64,000 nucleotides of DNA from contig JAUCEF010000017.1 of the NCBI GenBank assembly GCA_033558025.1, positions 3,348,001 to 3,412,000 of the forward strand, in the 5' to 3' direction. This document shows, piece after piece, positions 1 to 10,748 of this stretch; the stretch's first letter is position 1; every line of letters starts with the position of its first letter. This DNA is from Phytophthora sp. 'mugwort'. Its lineage: Eukaryota > Oomycota > Peronosporomycetes > Peronosporales > Peronosporaceae. The position numbers were made by a program, and so were the translations under genes. Below the pieces are notes generated by a model. It saw nothing but the letters and a program-made list of their open reading frames with translations. It was not told the DNA's origin and searched no databases.

Positions 1-261
1 TGCCTCTCAATCGAATTAATTTCTCACGGACATCAGCTGTTGAGCGATGCGTGATCCCAACAGTCTTTAGCTCAAGCACAATTTCTTTCAGTAAGGCCTC
101 CTTGGTGTTGCCGTTGGAGCGATGCTTCCCCGCCATTTGTTGTAGTTAGTCTCCGTGGAGAGCCAGTCCAGGACGACCTGCAGCGAGGACTTGCTGTCAT
201 CTTTTCCATCGCGGTCCCAGAAGATCGGCTTCTTCTTGACGCGTATTGACGTCGCGCTCAT
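1..261 (-). pseudogene. SANT/Myb-like domain fragment, N-terminal part, cut by the window edge
   Basis: The minus strand from an ATG at 261 encodes a basic stretch followed by IFWDRDG, a serine-rich linker, VVLDWL and NYNKWRG. Shifting one base near 135 continues it as NTKEALLKEIV and a helix with TADVREKLIRL to base 1. This W-x2-DG...LDWL...W order resembles the SANT/Myb-like DNA-binding domain common in Phytophthora multicopy, probably TE-derived proteins; the family link is from memory of that pattern. The one-base shift means either a frameshift or sequencing error. The rest of the gene lies beyond the left edge. A possible relative of its C-terminal half is at 34.7-35.7 kb. Confidence 0.5.
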
Positions 262-561
262 TCGCTCGCATTGAGATCTTCGCCCGTAGTTTTGATGTGT
301 CGCACACCCCTTGTAATGCAAGCGATCTCTTGGAAAGAAAAAGCTGGGGTAAGATCTCGTGGATTGCAGGAATTTTTTGTCCAATGTGGTGACGGTGTGC
401 TTCTTGGAAAAAGGCTTGCATCCAACTCTGACAACCACTATTAGTATTAGAACCGTTGGGATATAATAAGGATGGACCGGTTTTAAAAAACTTCTCCACC
501 CTTCTTGTCTCATAGATGTGATGTATATGGTATTACGATACGCCAGTAACAAAAGCAAATC

Positions 562-1743
562 TTTGTAAGAAAAGATTGCTTTGATTAATACTAAGCTTAA
601 GTCTATGTAAAGCTTTAGGTTTCATCGCTCATCTGAATCAAGTCTATTTAATGCTAACGTTAGAACATCATTTTCAAAGTGAAATTTAGGTCGAAGTAGT
701 CCACGTACATGGTATATGCATCATACAAGATAAGATGCGTTACTAACGACTAGGGTTTAGGGTTTACGACGACAGGTACTACATACAGTACGAATCGTGA
801 CTAATCTTGCTGCCGTCGGAAGCAGTACAATATACATGTACTGTATGCATCCCAGCAGCAAGTTCGCCAAACCGTCACCATATCGCTTACAATGTCGGCA
901 CAGCGGGACAATGCTTCATGTGATGCCCAGTCCGAATGCCTTGTCACGGTTTGCGTCAGTGTCTCGATAAGTCTTAGCCTGATGTGGTGTATTTCAGTAC
1001 AGTACGCATCATACTTCGATCGTACTAGCGCTTGTGACTGGTGACTCGAGATGGCCGCGATGAATAACATGGCGGTTATTTCTTGTGAATCTGGCATACA
1101 AAGAAATAAATCGACAGCGCTGTTATCTTGGCGTCAGTGCTGTTGCTCGAAGCTTTTCAGATCTCACAGGCAAAGTTAACCTACTGTCGCTCTTCCAGCT
1201 GTTTGGCAGCAAAACGGATCAACAATGTGTATCACTACATCGCACGTGTAAGAAAACAAGAGGACCGTGTCTCCATCCCAGCTTGCGCAGCTGGGCGGAA
1301 TGCAGAGGTGCGTATATTTGGGACGAGCTCTGTCGAAGTTTGACTTGAAAAAGTAGCGATAGTGCTCCGTGGTCTTGCCATTTTGCACTTCAGCCTTCAA
1401 GACGGAAAGTGAAGTACACCGGCGTCGCTGGATCGAGTTGACGGTGTCTTATACGGTGCACCGGCTCCTGTTGTCGGGAATGACATTCGCGAAACTTCGT
1501 TGCTGGCACCGAGAATCGCCTGTCAATAGATCGATGAACTGCGGCCGCAGCTCATCGTTTTAGTAGTATCGGACTTCACATACAAATAGACATGCATTTA
1601 AGTCGTCGCTCGCCTTTTTGATCGGACGCTCCGCTGTAGTAACCTATACACCATCGAATCAGTCGCCTCTTCAAGAATCTTGATGAAGTTGACACGGCAC
1701 TTAGTATGTCGAAAAATGCACTTTCCAATATTGAACGTCCCAT
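562..1743. other. Intergenic, no gene recognised
   Basis: Only short, unconvincing reading frames are present here. Two tandem copies of the telomere-type heptamer TTTAGGG lie at about 751-767, too few to mean anything by themselves. Confidence 0.5.
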
Positions 1744-3142
1744 CTACGCCAAAATCTTGGTCCAAATTGCTCCGAGCGCGTCAATCTGGTCGCCGTTGCG
1801 TCCATGAAAGGCGGTGAGTTGGTAGCCATCGGCTGCATACATCGTAGCGCTTCTACCAGTCGTGGTTCCTCCACACAGAGTCTTGCCAAGGCTCGTCCTG
1901 AACTCAATATAGAAGATTCGCGTGTGACTGTTATAGGTGTCCGAGCGAGCTTTCATTAATGTGATGTACTCGCCAGAAGACAGTGTTAGACTTTTCGCCG
2001 TGCCACCAGAGCCATTATGGGTGAAAGTCGTCGCTGCCGTTGTGATGCTGACTGTGTCCACACGCGACCCTGCGCGCAATGAGATCGATTTCACGGTCTA
2101 GCCGCCAGCAGCTGATGCAACACCCGTGAACTGAGCTCCATGCGGTCCCCCCACAGCGTTACTCAGACGCATATCGTCGTTCAACGTCCAGGAAAATGTT
2201 GACGAAATGGGCGGATGATCCGAGAGCACAGCTCTGGTATCGGCCAGGAAGGCAGCGTTCTCGTTCGCCTACTTCTCCAGCGTCAGTATGATGTAGTTGT
2301 TGCCACGGAACAAGATCTTGTCTAAAACCTCGCACGCGTTGGTCATAGCCTTTCATCGCACACGATAGCATCGGCCCCCTTCGTCGGGTAGACACCATTG
2401 CGGCCGTATTCCACCCATGCGTCTGTGAGATCCAGACCTTCAATGAACTCCAGAATGGTATCTTCGGAGCCAGTGTAGCGCGTATTCGTATCGCCCATGA
2501 CAATCACAGCATTGTCAGCCGAGTTCGCAGTGATGTACTCGCTGAGCTGGGCAAGGTTTGCCGCCCGAGCCACTTCATCAGCATCCGTGACACCCGCATC
2601 CGCGTGCAAGTTGTAGAGGTCGAAGGTTACGCCGTCGGCAAGCTGAATCTCAAGGAACGTAAATCCCTTGGGTGTGAGGCAGTCAGCTCCATCAAACGTA
2701 CTGCATACCCCCCCCCCCCCCCACACACACACACACTTGGTACGTGTTGAGTCGGTAATATTGCTGAAGGAGTATTTTTTTTTTTTTTGGACAGCATGTT
2801 AAGACCGTCACCAAAAGGGATACCTCCACTGGTTGTAGTGCGATACCGATGAGTGTTTCCCGAGTAGATATACGCGTGGTAGTTAAAATCCTCCTGCATG
2901 TTTACAGCGTCCCAACTGCCAATGCGCTTGCCGATCTCGACGCTGTTCTCCGACGGGTTGCCACTCAATAGAATCTTGGGCAGCCTCGCCACGTTGTAGC
3001 TCAGTACGCTGAATGTATTTTCTGCCAGCGATCTGAGCATTGCCACTACTCGGGTTTGTTCTTGTCGATGTTGCAGGCACTTGCTTTCGGTGGCGAGTTG
3101 AAGAATGGAGTGCTGAAAGAGCAAGTGCCCCACAGCAAGCAT
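1744..3142 (-). pseudogene. Endonuclease/exonuclease/phosphatase domain plus C-terminal jacalin-like lectin, broken
   Basis: Reading the minus strand across frames gives an EEP (DNase I / inositol-phosphatase fold) domain: FSVLSYNVA near 3030, NMQEDFNYHAY near 2900 (the Q-E metal ligand position), VMGDTNTRY near 2490 (the GDxN motif), and SDHPPIS near 2210 (the catalytic SDH motif). It is followed at 1744-2094 by a jacalin-like beta-prism with SGEYIT, the GGT-rich loop and a C-terminal FHGRNGDQIDALG. The parts lie in different frames: a poly-C/CA tract near 2710-2736 and a poly-T tract near 2776-2790 break the middle, and a stop sits between the two domains. Intact relatives would be secreted or cytosolic phosphodiesterases with a sugar-binding tail. 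No clear signal peptide is visible at the 5' end, so the start may lie in a lost exon. Confidence 0.75.
2709..2736. repeat. Poly-C followed by (CA)n microsatellite
   Basis: A run of about 13 C bases is followed by CA repeats. It sits inside the phosphatase-like domain and coincides with loss of frame. Confidence 0.95.
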
Positions 3143-3610
3143 CGGGCCAGACTAGGTGAAGCACATCGAGTGACCTTCAACGTTGCACACCCAGCGTGAT
3201 GCCCCATGGGGCAGACTTGTAGCAATAGGGATCACTAGAGTTGGCTTCGGACTCATCTTTGTCAGACGCAGATTCACTAAGCGTTTTAGTTCGTGTCTCC
3301 ATTACCGGTACCGGTACCGTATTCCCCCCTGTTACAAGCGTCGCTATGTAGAAGTGTCACTTCATTTTACCCAATCATATTTCTCCATTAATATTTTAGG
3401 TTTCCGCTTTGTCACAAGCGTCACTTTTCGAAAGGCTCAAGACATGGGGGGATCAGGAATAAACAGCGATGGTGTGCACAGCGATGAAGGCCTTAGTAGC
3501 AGCGACAGTGAAGGCGTGTTGCTCTGAAACGGTTATCGGAGTGTAAAACTTCAATGCGTTGCCAACTTCATTTCATGCCATCATATCTATAGCACGCGAA
3601 AATCATTATC

Positions 3611-3972
3611 CGTGGAAGTTAGTCCACATGAACGCTACAGACGTGAGATTATATACACCGCTAGCTCTCATTTTCATGTAGATGAATCCCAAAGCGCAGC
3701 GCCATCGCCACAGCCGTCTCCGAAAAAACGCCGCGCGAATCCGACCATTTGTTCTTCCTGTTATAATTTCCATACAAACAAAAATGCTACCCGTGCAAGT
3801 TGTCCACATGTGCGCTACAGACCTGAGATTGTACACACCGTTAGCTAGCATACCAGTGTAGATGGACCGTAAGGCGCAGCACCGTCGCCGCAGCCACCTC
3901 TGAGAAAACGCTGCGTGCACACGACCATTGTTCTCTCTATTGAGTAACTGTGACTGTATGTGTGCTTTCATT
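3611..3972. repeat. Tandem duplication, two copies with 181-bp period
   Basis: The segment starting CGTGGAAGTT at 3611 recurs, diverged, at 3792. Both copies contain the blocks GTCCACATG, GAGATT, CGCAGC and GAGAAAACGC/GAAAAAACGC. ATTATC sits directly before copy 1 and again near the end of copy 2, so the duplication boundary is fairly clear. No coding role is evident. The rest of 3143-4223 shows no gene. Confidence 0.8.
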
Positions 3973-4223
3973 ATCGTACACACTTTGCTAAGTACGTGTA
4001 CATTGATCCGTCAACGTACACATGGACACCTAACCCGGACGTGTACATTGATGACGCCTCTAAAAGGGGGAATATGGTTCTTCGTAAATCGAGAAGATAT
4101 AGCCAAAACCTGACCGATTGAGCGAATTGCCCAAATATGATCTCTCGTTCATTTTATCAAGACCAATCTATGCGCATGTTATACGTTTATCGTACTTAAT
4201 GGTGTGTCATATCAGGGACACAC

Positions 4224-4371
4224 TTTGAAATGGGCAAGACTAAGGAGGACAATTTCTGTGACAGTTGTTCATGCTTCGTACAATCGAGATCAGCTGGATA
4301 CTATCCAAGGATATCATACAAAATAGTAATACAAAAATGCAGCGTCCGTTGCATTCAAGCGTGTCCGTTAC
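4224..4371 (+). repeat. Left terminal inverted repeat of the MULE-like element
   Basis: Pairs with 6558-6728 in inverted orientation. Identity is highest over a block of about 25 bp around 4289-4313 and decays toward both ends. Confidence 0.8.
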
Positions 4372-4424
4372 ACAGGATAAAGATGTAAGCTTATTGTCAA
4401 ACATATTATTGCACTAAGGCCTAT

Positions 4425-5530
4425 TTGCATGACAAGAATCGAAGACACCATGCAGAGGATGAACTATTTACAGGCAAGATACGCAGTACCTTGCCAGATT
4501 CAACAAGTTCCGTCAGTTTCAAACACCCTCGCCTAAACAGTACCAGCCTCACTTCGTCCAGCAACCTCAATACTATCCTCAAAGGAATTCTTCAAAAGAA
4601 GAACATGAATCTTTCAGCCTTACTCAACGCTGCTTCGCCATCTGGTTCTAAGGAGCTCGTCTCTTCCCCCACTGACAAGCGCGATCCAACTCGATTCCTG
4701 TTAACAGCCTATGGAGACGTCGCATGATCGTCTCCCGGAGTCGCAGCCAGCGGATTCCATGGACCTAAGCAATTTGTTTCGCTTTCTACCTTCTCCGAGA
4801 GCGACTCAGGACATCAGTCTTTGCCAGATCAGGTTTTATCGACACCGCTCTTGCCATTGTGTTAGAGGGCACCTAGTTGTGAAGGGCTATCGGGTTCAAC
4901 CACCGCCTCAAGAGACTTACGTATCCGAAGAAACTGTCATTGCTGCGTTGCACACCTGGACGAAAGCTCATGTCTTTCACGTGACAAAACGGCGGGCTTT
5001 CTACCCCACTACGACATCCAATACAGTCTAGAAGCGCGGTTTGATAGCGATTGTGCTGGACGGCCGAAGTACACGCAGCGTCTTACTGACGAAGATCGGC
5101 AGCGACCAATGCGAGGCTCCATGCGCATGGGGTGCCCAATGAAGATTATCGTGCGGGCGGTATTCTCAAGGACCCATTTGGACCATGGATGATCGTGCAC
5201 ACCCGCAACGGAAGCCGTGTCCACAATCATCAACCCTCTGAGGATGTTCGTATTCATCCCGAGCACTTACAAGGAGCCGCTGCCGCAATCGACATCGCTC
5301 CCGCTGCTTCATTGCAAGGGATGATCCAATCCCAGACCGCGGCGGGAATAACTGTGGGCGGTGTTCGAACGAGTTTCAGGCTGATCCTGACTCGTTTGTG
5401 ATTCCCCAAGACATCGCCAACATCAAAAACGCAGCGAGATGTAGTGAACTATCTTCCAAAACGGTGATGGAGGCTCTCTTTTCTCGTTTGGAATTCGATG
5501 GCTTGTACAATCGATTTGAGGTTGACCAGA
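4425..5530 (+). pseudogene. FAR1-like/MULE transposase N-terminal region, degenerate
   Basis: Three frames carry parts of one ancestral protein. A Ser/Thr-rich leader (4425-4727) is followed by a block with PPPQETYVSEE and ALHTWTKAHVF (4711-5031), typical of the start of FAR1-type DNA-binding domains in MULE transposases. A third block (about 5132-5401) has CPMKIIVRA shortly before WMIVHTRNGSRVHNH, matching the C...HxH zinc-binding end of that domain, and then IPQDIANIKN (5398-5530), the usual linker toward the transposase core. Frame changes between blocks and the absence of the DDE core show decay. The 3' end runs into the convergent dioxygenase-like gene. Confidence 0.65.
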
Positions 5531-5639
5531 TTAAGCAGAAACTTCTGTGTCTGTTCTGGGCTCACGGTGTCACAATCGAAGTTCATCGTCACCCGTATCT
5601 TATTCATTTGAATATAAGCTCTTATACTATACTCCTGTA

Positions 5640-6458
5640 TAGCTAGGAAACACGTGCAGCCTGAATGATCTACTCTTCGTGTAGATCTTGTTGAACACAT
5701 TGCACTTGTACCCACCCACCTTGTTGTCTGTGTGACGACGTTTTTTCTGGTTCTCTGCACAAGCGGGATTCTTGGCGCAGTAGCGGCGGTGCATACGAAT
5801 TTGGTTTGATTCCCGACACTTGAAATCGCAGAACGGACAGGCTTTATGAGGAGGAAGAACGCTGTCACTACGTCAGGGTTCCACTTCAGGCCTCGATAGG
5901 ATAGGTAACAGTGGATTCGATGGTTCTCGGGGTCAAATTCAACGCCACTGTGTACCAGATCTCCGCGAAAAATGATGTAGTAGCCCACTGGAATTTCAAC
6001 GACCCTGTCGGCATTATCATCGCGGACATCGAAGCCGCCATCGAAAACACGCAGACGTTTACCTTCCAAAGCGTAAATCTTGCTGGCTGGTACGCGCTCA
6101 GCATGCTTCTTCTTAGCTGCAGCAATGACGGCGCGCGGATAATCTTGGTGAGGTTCTTGGTAGCCTTTGTTGGGCTGTGAACGTACGAACGAAAACGCAG
6201 TCGGCGTCCACGCATCGTCGAGGCTTTCTGCCACCATACATAGTGCAATTTTCAGCTGCCTGATTACTCCTAAAGACTTTTTCACTCGAGATTGTTTGCA
6301 CCGCGGGCGTCGGAGAGGCCTCCCACTTCCTTGAATACGGGCAGGTAAGTGCGAGATTCTGCCTCCGATTTCAGCTTCTCAATGGCGTCGGGATGGAGGT
6401 GCAGGCCGGTGACCAAGTATCCGAAAGCTGGAAGTGACTGTTTGGTCTTGGGCGCCAT
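5640..6458 (-). pseudogene. 2OG-Fe(II) dioxygenase-like domain with C-terminal C2H2-type zinc fingers, two frameshifts
   Basis: From ATG 6458 the minus strand reads MAPKTKQSLPAF and continues to about 6286, where a one-base shift joins it to the next frame (KKSLGVIRQL). That frame holds PHQDYPR and, some 75 residues later, LVHSGVEFDPENHRIH: an H-x-D...H arrangement like the iron site of 2-oxoglutarate oxygenases. A second shift near 5853 opens a tail with ACPFCDFKC...MHRRYC, a C2HC/C2H2-type finger, and a second finger with one cysteine replaced (YKCNVFNK). The gene lies wholly inside the TIRs of the MULE-like element, opposite to its transposase relic. It could be a captured host gene or a normal passenger of this element family. 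The dioxygenase call rests on motif spacing only. Confidence 0.55.
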
Positions 6459-6557
6459 TTCGGAAATGCACGGACACGGTTTGATGCAACGGACACGGTT
6501 TTTTATTTACCTTAATGCTTGTATGTGTATCAGTCTGCGGAACCTATGTCCAAAGAT

Positions 6558-6728
6558 GTGTGGACACGATTGGGTGCAAAGAATACGCTGCATTTTTGTA
6601 TTGATTTTTGTAGGCTATCCTTGGATAGTATCCAGCTGATTTGGGTTGTACACAGTCTGAACAAATCGTCCTTTCCTATGAAATGGCCCTCCTCAGAAAT
6701 GGCCCTCCTTAGTATTTCCCCTTCGAAA
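6558..6728 (-). repeat. Right terminal inverted repeat of the MULE-like element
   Basis: Inverted copy of 4224-4371, with about 20 extra bases. A further internal piece (6468-6500) repeats the motif GTGTCCGTTGCAT found at the inner edge of the left TIR. Confidence 0.75.
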
Positions 6729-8186
6729 TTAACCAATCACATGGTTTTCTTACATTCTTGAAAATCGCCTGTTGACAGACCATATCCAAGTATCGATATA
6801 CACCAGTATTTTGTCGCCCTAAACTCTGAACTTGCCGTTCAGACTGGGTATTTTGGACAGATGATTCATACTCATGCATTTAATGATACGATTAGACTTC
6901 CAGTGTGTGGGCGAGACACCGGAACCTGTAGAGCCCATTAGCATCCTCGAGTTCGTAGCGAGCGGATGATATGTCACGCATGTGAAACTCAATTGTCATG
7001 AGTTCAAACACGCCGCAGTTGTAGTTCTCCACCTGTTAGAATTCCGTGTGGGGTCTTCAGCTCACTTCTCGAGTGCCCTTGATAGCTCCGCGACCGACGC
7101 GTCGGTTGAGCTATGTCACGTGTACTCCCATCGCTCAATGTCATGCACGTCGATCTTGTTCTTGGTGGCGGCGATGAATTCGCCACACCAGTGTAAGTAT
7201 TTGCTACATACACGTCCTTCGTGAAATCCTTACTCACCTAGGTATATGATCACCACTCTCATTTTCGTCGTCGTTTTTCACCTCCCCGCCTCGACTTCCT
7301 CGTCCGTACCGTCTACTTCCTCGTCCGCGCCGTCGACCCCTTCGTGCTACTCGCCTCCTCACGCACACAATAATTATCCGTCTGCGATGCTCGTTCTCTG
7401 TCTCGCGCGCAATCCGCCTGACCGGTCCACAACGTTACAGCTGCGAGCGCTTTAGCTTGCTTTACGCCGCCACGTGCGGTAGTTGAATGGGGGTACCCTT
7501 CCCAACAGCTCATCGTTCGTTTCTTTCCAGATCCCAAAACTGTGGAAGTCCGGAGATCATTCCAGAATGATTGTCATGTGTACCACTGCCCCTGGTTCTG
7601 TTCGTTTTAAGATATGAAAGGATATTCTTAGGGAAACCTCGAAGTGCGTGGCAGGACAGGACAACGGGGAGGAACCGATGAAGTAGGTAGAGAACAAGCG
7701 AATAATGAGTGCATTGGTGTGTAGCTTAAAGATATAAGGAGTTCCGGCAGCGGGGGGGGGGGGGTATGTGGACGCCTCAGCGTCGCCAATCTAGATTCCT
7801 TTTAATTGTGAAGATCTAAACTGGAAATAACTCGTAAAATGTGGTTTGAATTTTTGCATCGATATCAACGTTCACAGGCAATACCTCAAAAAATAATGAA
7901 TGTACCACTTCATGCCGGTAATATAGTTCGTTTGGGTGTGATGCGCTCCGTATTCGCCAAAACTAAGAGAATATAGCTATTAATAGCAGAATAAGAAAAA
8001 CCGCGCCAAGCTGTTCATTCAGTGTACTGGTTGCTGGGTGGCGCTAAGTTCTCACGCCAAAACTTTAACATTAGTGGTCAGGATGATAAAAGAGCCGATC
8101 AGACGTAATATGTCGCCTATTCGAACTTTCTCTCCTCAACGCTAGCAGTTTAAACTCAACCATGAGTGTCACGTCCAATAGGGAAC
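6729..8186. other. Intergenic, no gene recognised
   Basis: Short frames only. A Ser/Thr/Pro-rich frame at 7246-7455 has no recognisable domain. A run of about 12 G lies near 7751-7762. Confidence 0.4.
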
Positions 8187-8558
8187 ATGACCGAGGATCA
8201 GCACACTCAGGTCGTCACCGCCGTGTTGACTGGCGTTGAGCGTTGACCCCAAGAAGAGGAATTCGTCGATGTCGCAACCGCATTCCCATTCACGTCGTCC
8301 CAGTGCGGCGAGTCTGGCGCAGTGCTTTCGAGGTCCTAGACCTCCACGTCACGCACGACGGACTGCTGTGGATCGCAGCGCTGAGCTGGAGCACCTGCGT
8401 GTCGTGCCTCAATATTCGACTATTCAGTCCGCTGCCGCTGTCTGCGGTTTGCCCCCCCCCCCCCTCTCTACCCACGCCTGCAAACTGGGCTCTTCGACGC
8501 CACGTCGTCGTGGCCAAGCTCCATCGGACGGACGAGAACAAGGCCACATGGCTCCGCT

Positions 8559-8613
8559 AAAGATGCGAGGAGCCTGTCTACTCGGATACGTAGACAGGGC
8601 TCCTCGCATCTTT
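8559..8613. repeat. Near-perfect hairpin inside the mariner relic
   Basis: Arms 8559-8580 and 8591-8613 are inverted complements with one unpaired base and a 10-base loop. The right arm reads in frame as transposase (APRIFDEMYD); the left arm is its inverted copy and has no coding sense there. Confidence 0.95.
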
Positions 8614-8722
8614 GACGAGATGTATGACGTTGTGTACGTCGACGGGAAAAAAGCTCCTCTACGTGACCAAGGTTTAGAAGCGCTTCTACCTGCTGCCGGA
8701 CGAGGACGTGTCGTTCAGGGTA

Positions 8723-8793
8723 CTGCCGAGCAAGCGGGACATCACTAACGTGGCCAAACAAATCATTTTGGCGATGCTCCGCTTGCTCGGCAG
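8723..8793. repeat. Second inverted repeat inside the mariner relic
   Basis: Arms 8723-8743 and 8773-8793 match at 19 of 21 positions when inverted. The left arm lies in the SKR codon block; just downstream (about 8835-8880) the opposite strand reads KRNITKVMF, the same transposase motif, so part of the gene appears inverted in place. Confidence 0.85.
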
Positions 8794-9475
8794 GGCTCTG
8801 TACGAGAATAGCCTCGAGAATGAAGTGGCTTAGAACACACTATGAACATCACTTTGGTGATGTTCCGCTTACGCCATGGCGTGACCGAGGTGATACGCGG
8901 TAAGCCAGCCGCACTATATTTAATGGTACTTGGCCGTTTGTTGAGCGCCGAACCGCACAGAGGTCGTGTAGCAACCGATTCGCGGGCATGATGGAGACGC
9001 GCAGCGTGTCCTCTACCAAGGACACTTACCGCGCCATGGTACCATCTCCTCCATACCATTTGGGCCAGGATGCCGTTGTCGGCTCGCGGTGCATCGGTCA
9101 TGATTCAGCAAGACAACGTCCCTTCGCACATCTCTCCAGCACACCCGCAGTTCTGCCAAGCCTTGCAGAATGGTGAGCGAGGCGTTGTTCTGCGTTGTCT
9201 TCCTCCAGCCGATATCTTAACTTTGTAATCTTGGGCTGTTTACAGCGATCCAAGCGCGCCAGCGGAAGTGCCAAACACACATCATTGATGAGCTTATTGA
9301 AGCTACTCAAGCACCGTTTAGAACTGCCGTCCTCGACCGTCAACGCAACCTTCCTATCATTGCAATGCTCAACTGACCCGTGCATCATGCAAATGATAGA
9401 GACGACTATCGTATCGCTACATGGGGAAGCCAAACTACAGAGGCAAGGAAGACTCCCCAAGACCATCTAGCGCAG

Positions 9476-10086
9476 TGAGGTCCCTATTCGTAATAGTGAC
9501 ACATAAACCTAATAAAAAAAAAGTCAAATACGGCTTCAGTACTATTTTCCCGAAACGAAACAACCCCCAAACTGGTACAGTGTACATGTACTGTAAATAT
9601 ATGGGTGTAAAAATTGGGATTGTGCCTCATACCCTCTAATAATGCCCCGCCCCCCAAAAGTATGGTGTCTGAGTGGAGACATGTGATAGCACCCTACCCT
9701 TTTTTAATACCCCACCCTGTTTTAAATTATCCGAATTATCCGAATTATTAGATCGGAACCCGCATAAATCAATGCAATTGGCGAGCAGACTCCAACACAG
9801 AGCAACCCTCCGAGACGCAACAGACCCTCGAGAAGCAGTAGCAACCCCCGAAGAGCAACAGCAATTCCCCCGAGAAGCAGCAGCAGACCCCAGTAATAGA
9901 ACTCCATGGCACAGAGGGAGGGACATAGCCAGTGGTTGCCTGCCAAAGAAATAATGCAAACCACTGAAGATTTAATTCAGATTGTTAGTCGGGTAACGAC
10001 TACGGTCGCAATTTCCACCTGTACTTGGCTGTACCGAAGATCCGAAAGTCGCAAGACTTTATCGTACGGGTCTATTTTCATGGGGT
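9476..10086. repeat. Intergenic with a short CAG/GAA-rich tandem repeat
   Basis: About three imperfect 21-22 bp units (CGAGAAGCAG-type) lie at 9829-9893. A near palindrome around TACATGTA is at 9578-9597. No gene is recognised. Confidence 0.6.
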
Positions 10087-10748
10087 ATGATCAAAGAGAG
10101 TCAAACTTCAGTTCTGGTGTTTCGTCAGGCATCGAGCTGTGTAGATCAGCACAGCAACGATACTCGTATGTCTACAACGGACACGCATGTGCGTCACGAG
10201 CTACGGCCGAGCAATAAATTTGATGTGGTTGAATTTGTCAAGAGCACAGCAGATTACGAGAAGATATCAGCTCGAGTGACCAGTGGACGTTATACCTTCC
10301 AGCATATAGGACGCGCTATCGATCCCGCAGAGCGACGTCTATGTTATTCCATGGAGATTTAGGGACAAGCTGGAAGTCGGGAGAGCCACATGCATGCAAA
10401 CCATGGGCACTCTGTGGCTTTCATACTTTCATTTTGACTCAACATTCAAGTCGTGAATATTTTTCCGTACGGAAAGAGATACTAGAAGGACAATACGGCC
10501 GATTTTATCAACCCGATGCCAAAACAACCGCTATCCTGTGTGTTGGTTCAGTAACCTGGCGATGTCGTCTCCGTGAGCATGTTGGTTTACCAGCCGTCGT
10601 GATAGACTACAGATCTGACGCCAGGGAAGAAGACAAGTGGTGTATGATTGCAGAAAATGTCGTTCTCTTTCCCAAGTATCGATGGTTGACTACGCGGGAG
10701 GGATCACAAATGGCCATTGGGGCTAGTGAAGGCTTGAAAGAGGGATGA
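10087..10748 (+). CDS. Unrecognised protein, two overlapping frames
   Basis: Two overlapping reading frames (10087-10362, 91 codons; 10341-10748, 135 codons) could be one protein joined by a frameshift near 10345. The second is rich in aromatic and charged residues (EILEGQYGRFYQPD, DAREEDKWCMIAENVV) and looks protein-like rather than a random shadow. I see no signal peptide, membrane segment, RXLR or LxLFLAK motif and cannot assign a family. It is flanked by AT-rich DNA with no other gene. It may be a chance frame or a decayed gene. Confidence 0.3.

Larger units (their letters stand above)
4224..6728. mobile_element. MULE-like DNA transposon with long imperfect TIRs
   Basis: The left end 4224-4371 is the inverted complement of 6558-6728. 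The most conserved core is AGCTGGATACTATCCAAGG, and both ends also share ACTAAGGAGG near the tip and ATACAAAAATGCAGCGT further in. TIRs of about 150-170 bp point to a Mutator-like element. Inside are a plus-strand FAR1/MULE-like transposase relic (4425-5530) and a minus-strand gene with dioxygenase and zinc-finger domains (5640-6458). No clear 8-10 bp target duplication was found around these ends, so the exact tips may be a few bases off. No intact DDE domain remains; the copy is non-autonomous. Confidence 0.7.
8187..9475 (+). pseudogene. Tc1/mariner-type transposase, degenerate (copy 1)
   Basis: From ATG 8187 the plus strand reads MTEDQHTQVVTAVLTGVER, an HTH-type N-terminus; further frames give MYDVVYVDGKK near 8619 (first catalytic Asp; the usual VDEKWF is altered), KRFYLLPDED near 8670, QDNVPSHISP near 9110 (second catalytic Asp region), and after 9195 a C-terminal block with NFVILGCLQ, NATFLSLQC and a GRLPKTI tail. 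The same C-terminal signature (a GK-x2-L-x-REGRLP pattern) ends the copy at 32.3-34.2 kb, so the two belong to one family. Many frameshifts, stops and inverted insertions (see the hairpins) make it inactive. TIRs were not identified for this copy. Confidence 0.75.

Noticed and set aside
751..767. Telomere-like TTTAGGG repeats
   Set aside because: Only two units; far too short for an interstitial telomere claim.
7246..7455. Frame with a hydrophobic start and a Ser/Pro-rich body, possibly secreted
   Set aside because: Low complexity, no RXLR or other effector motif, no conservation evidence.
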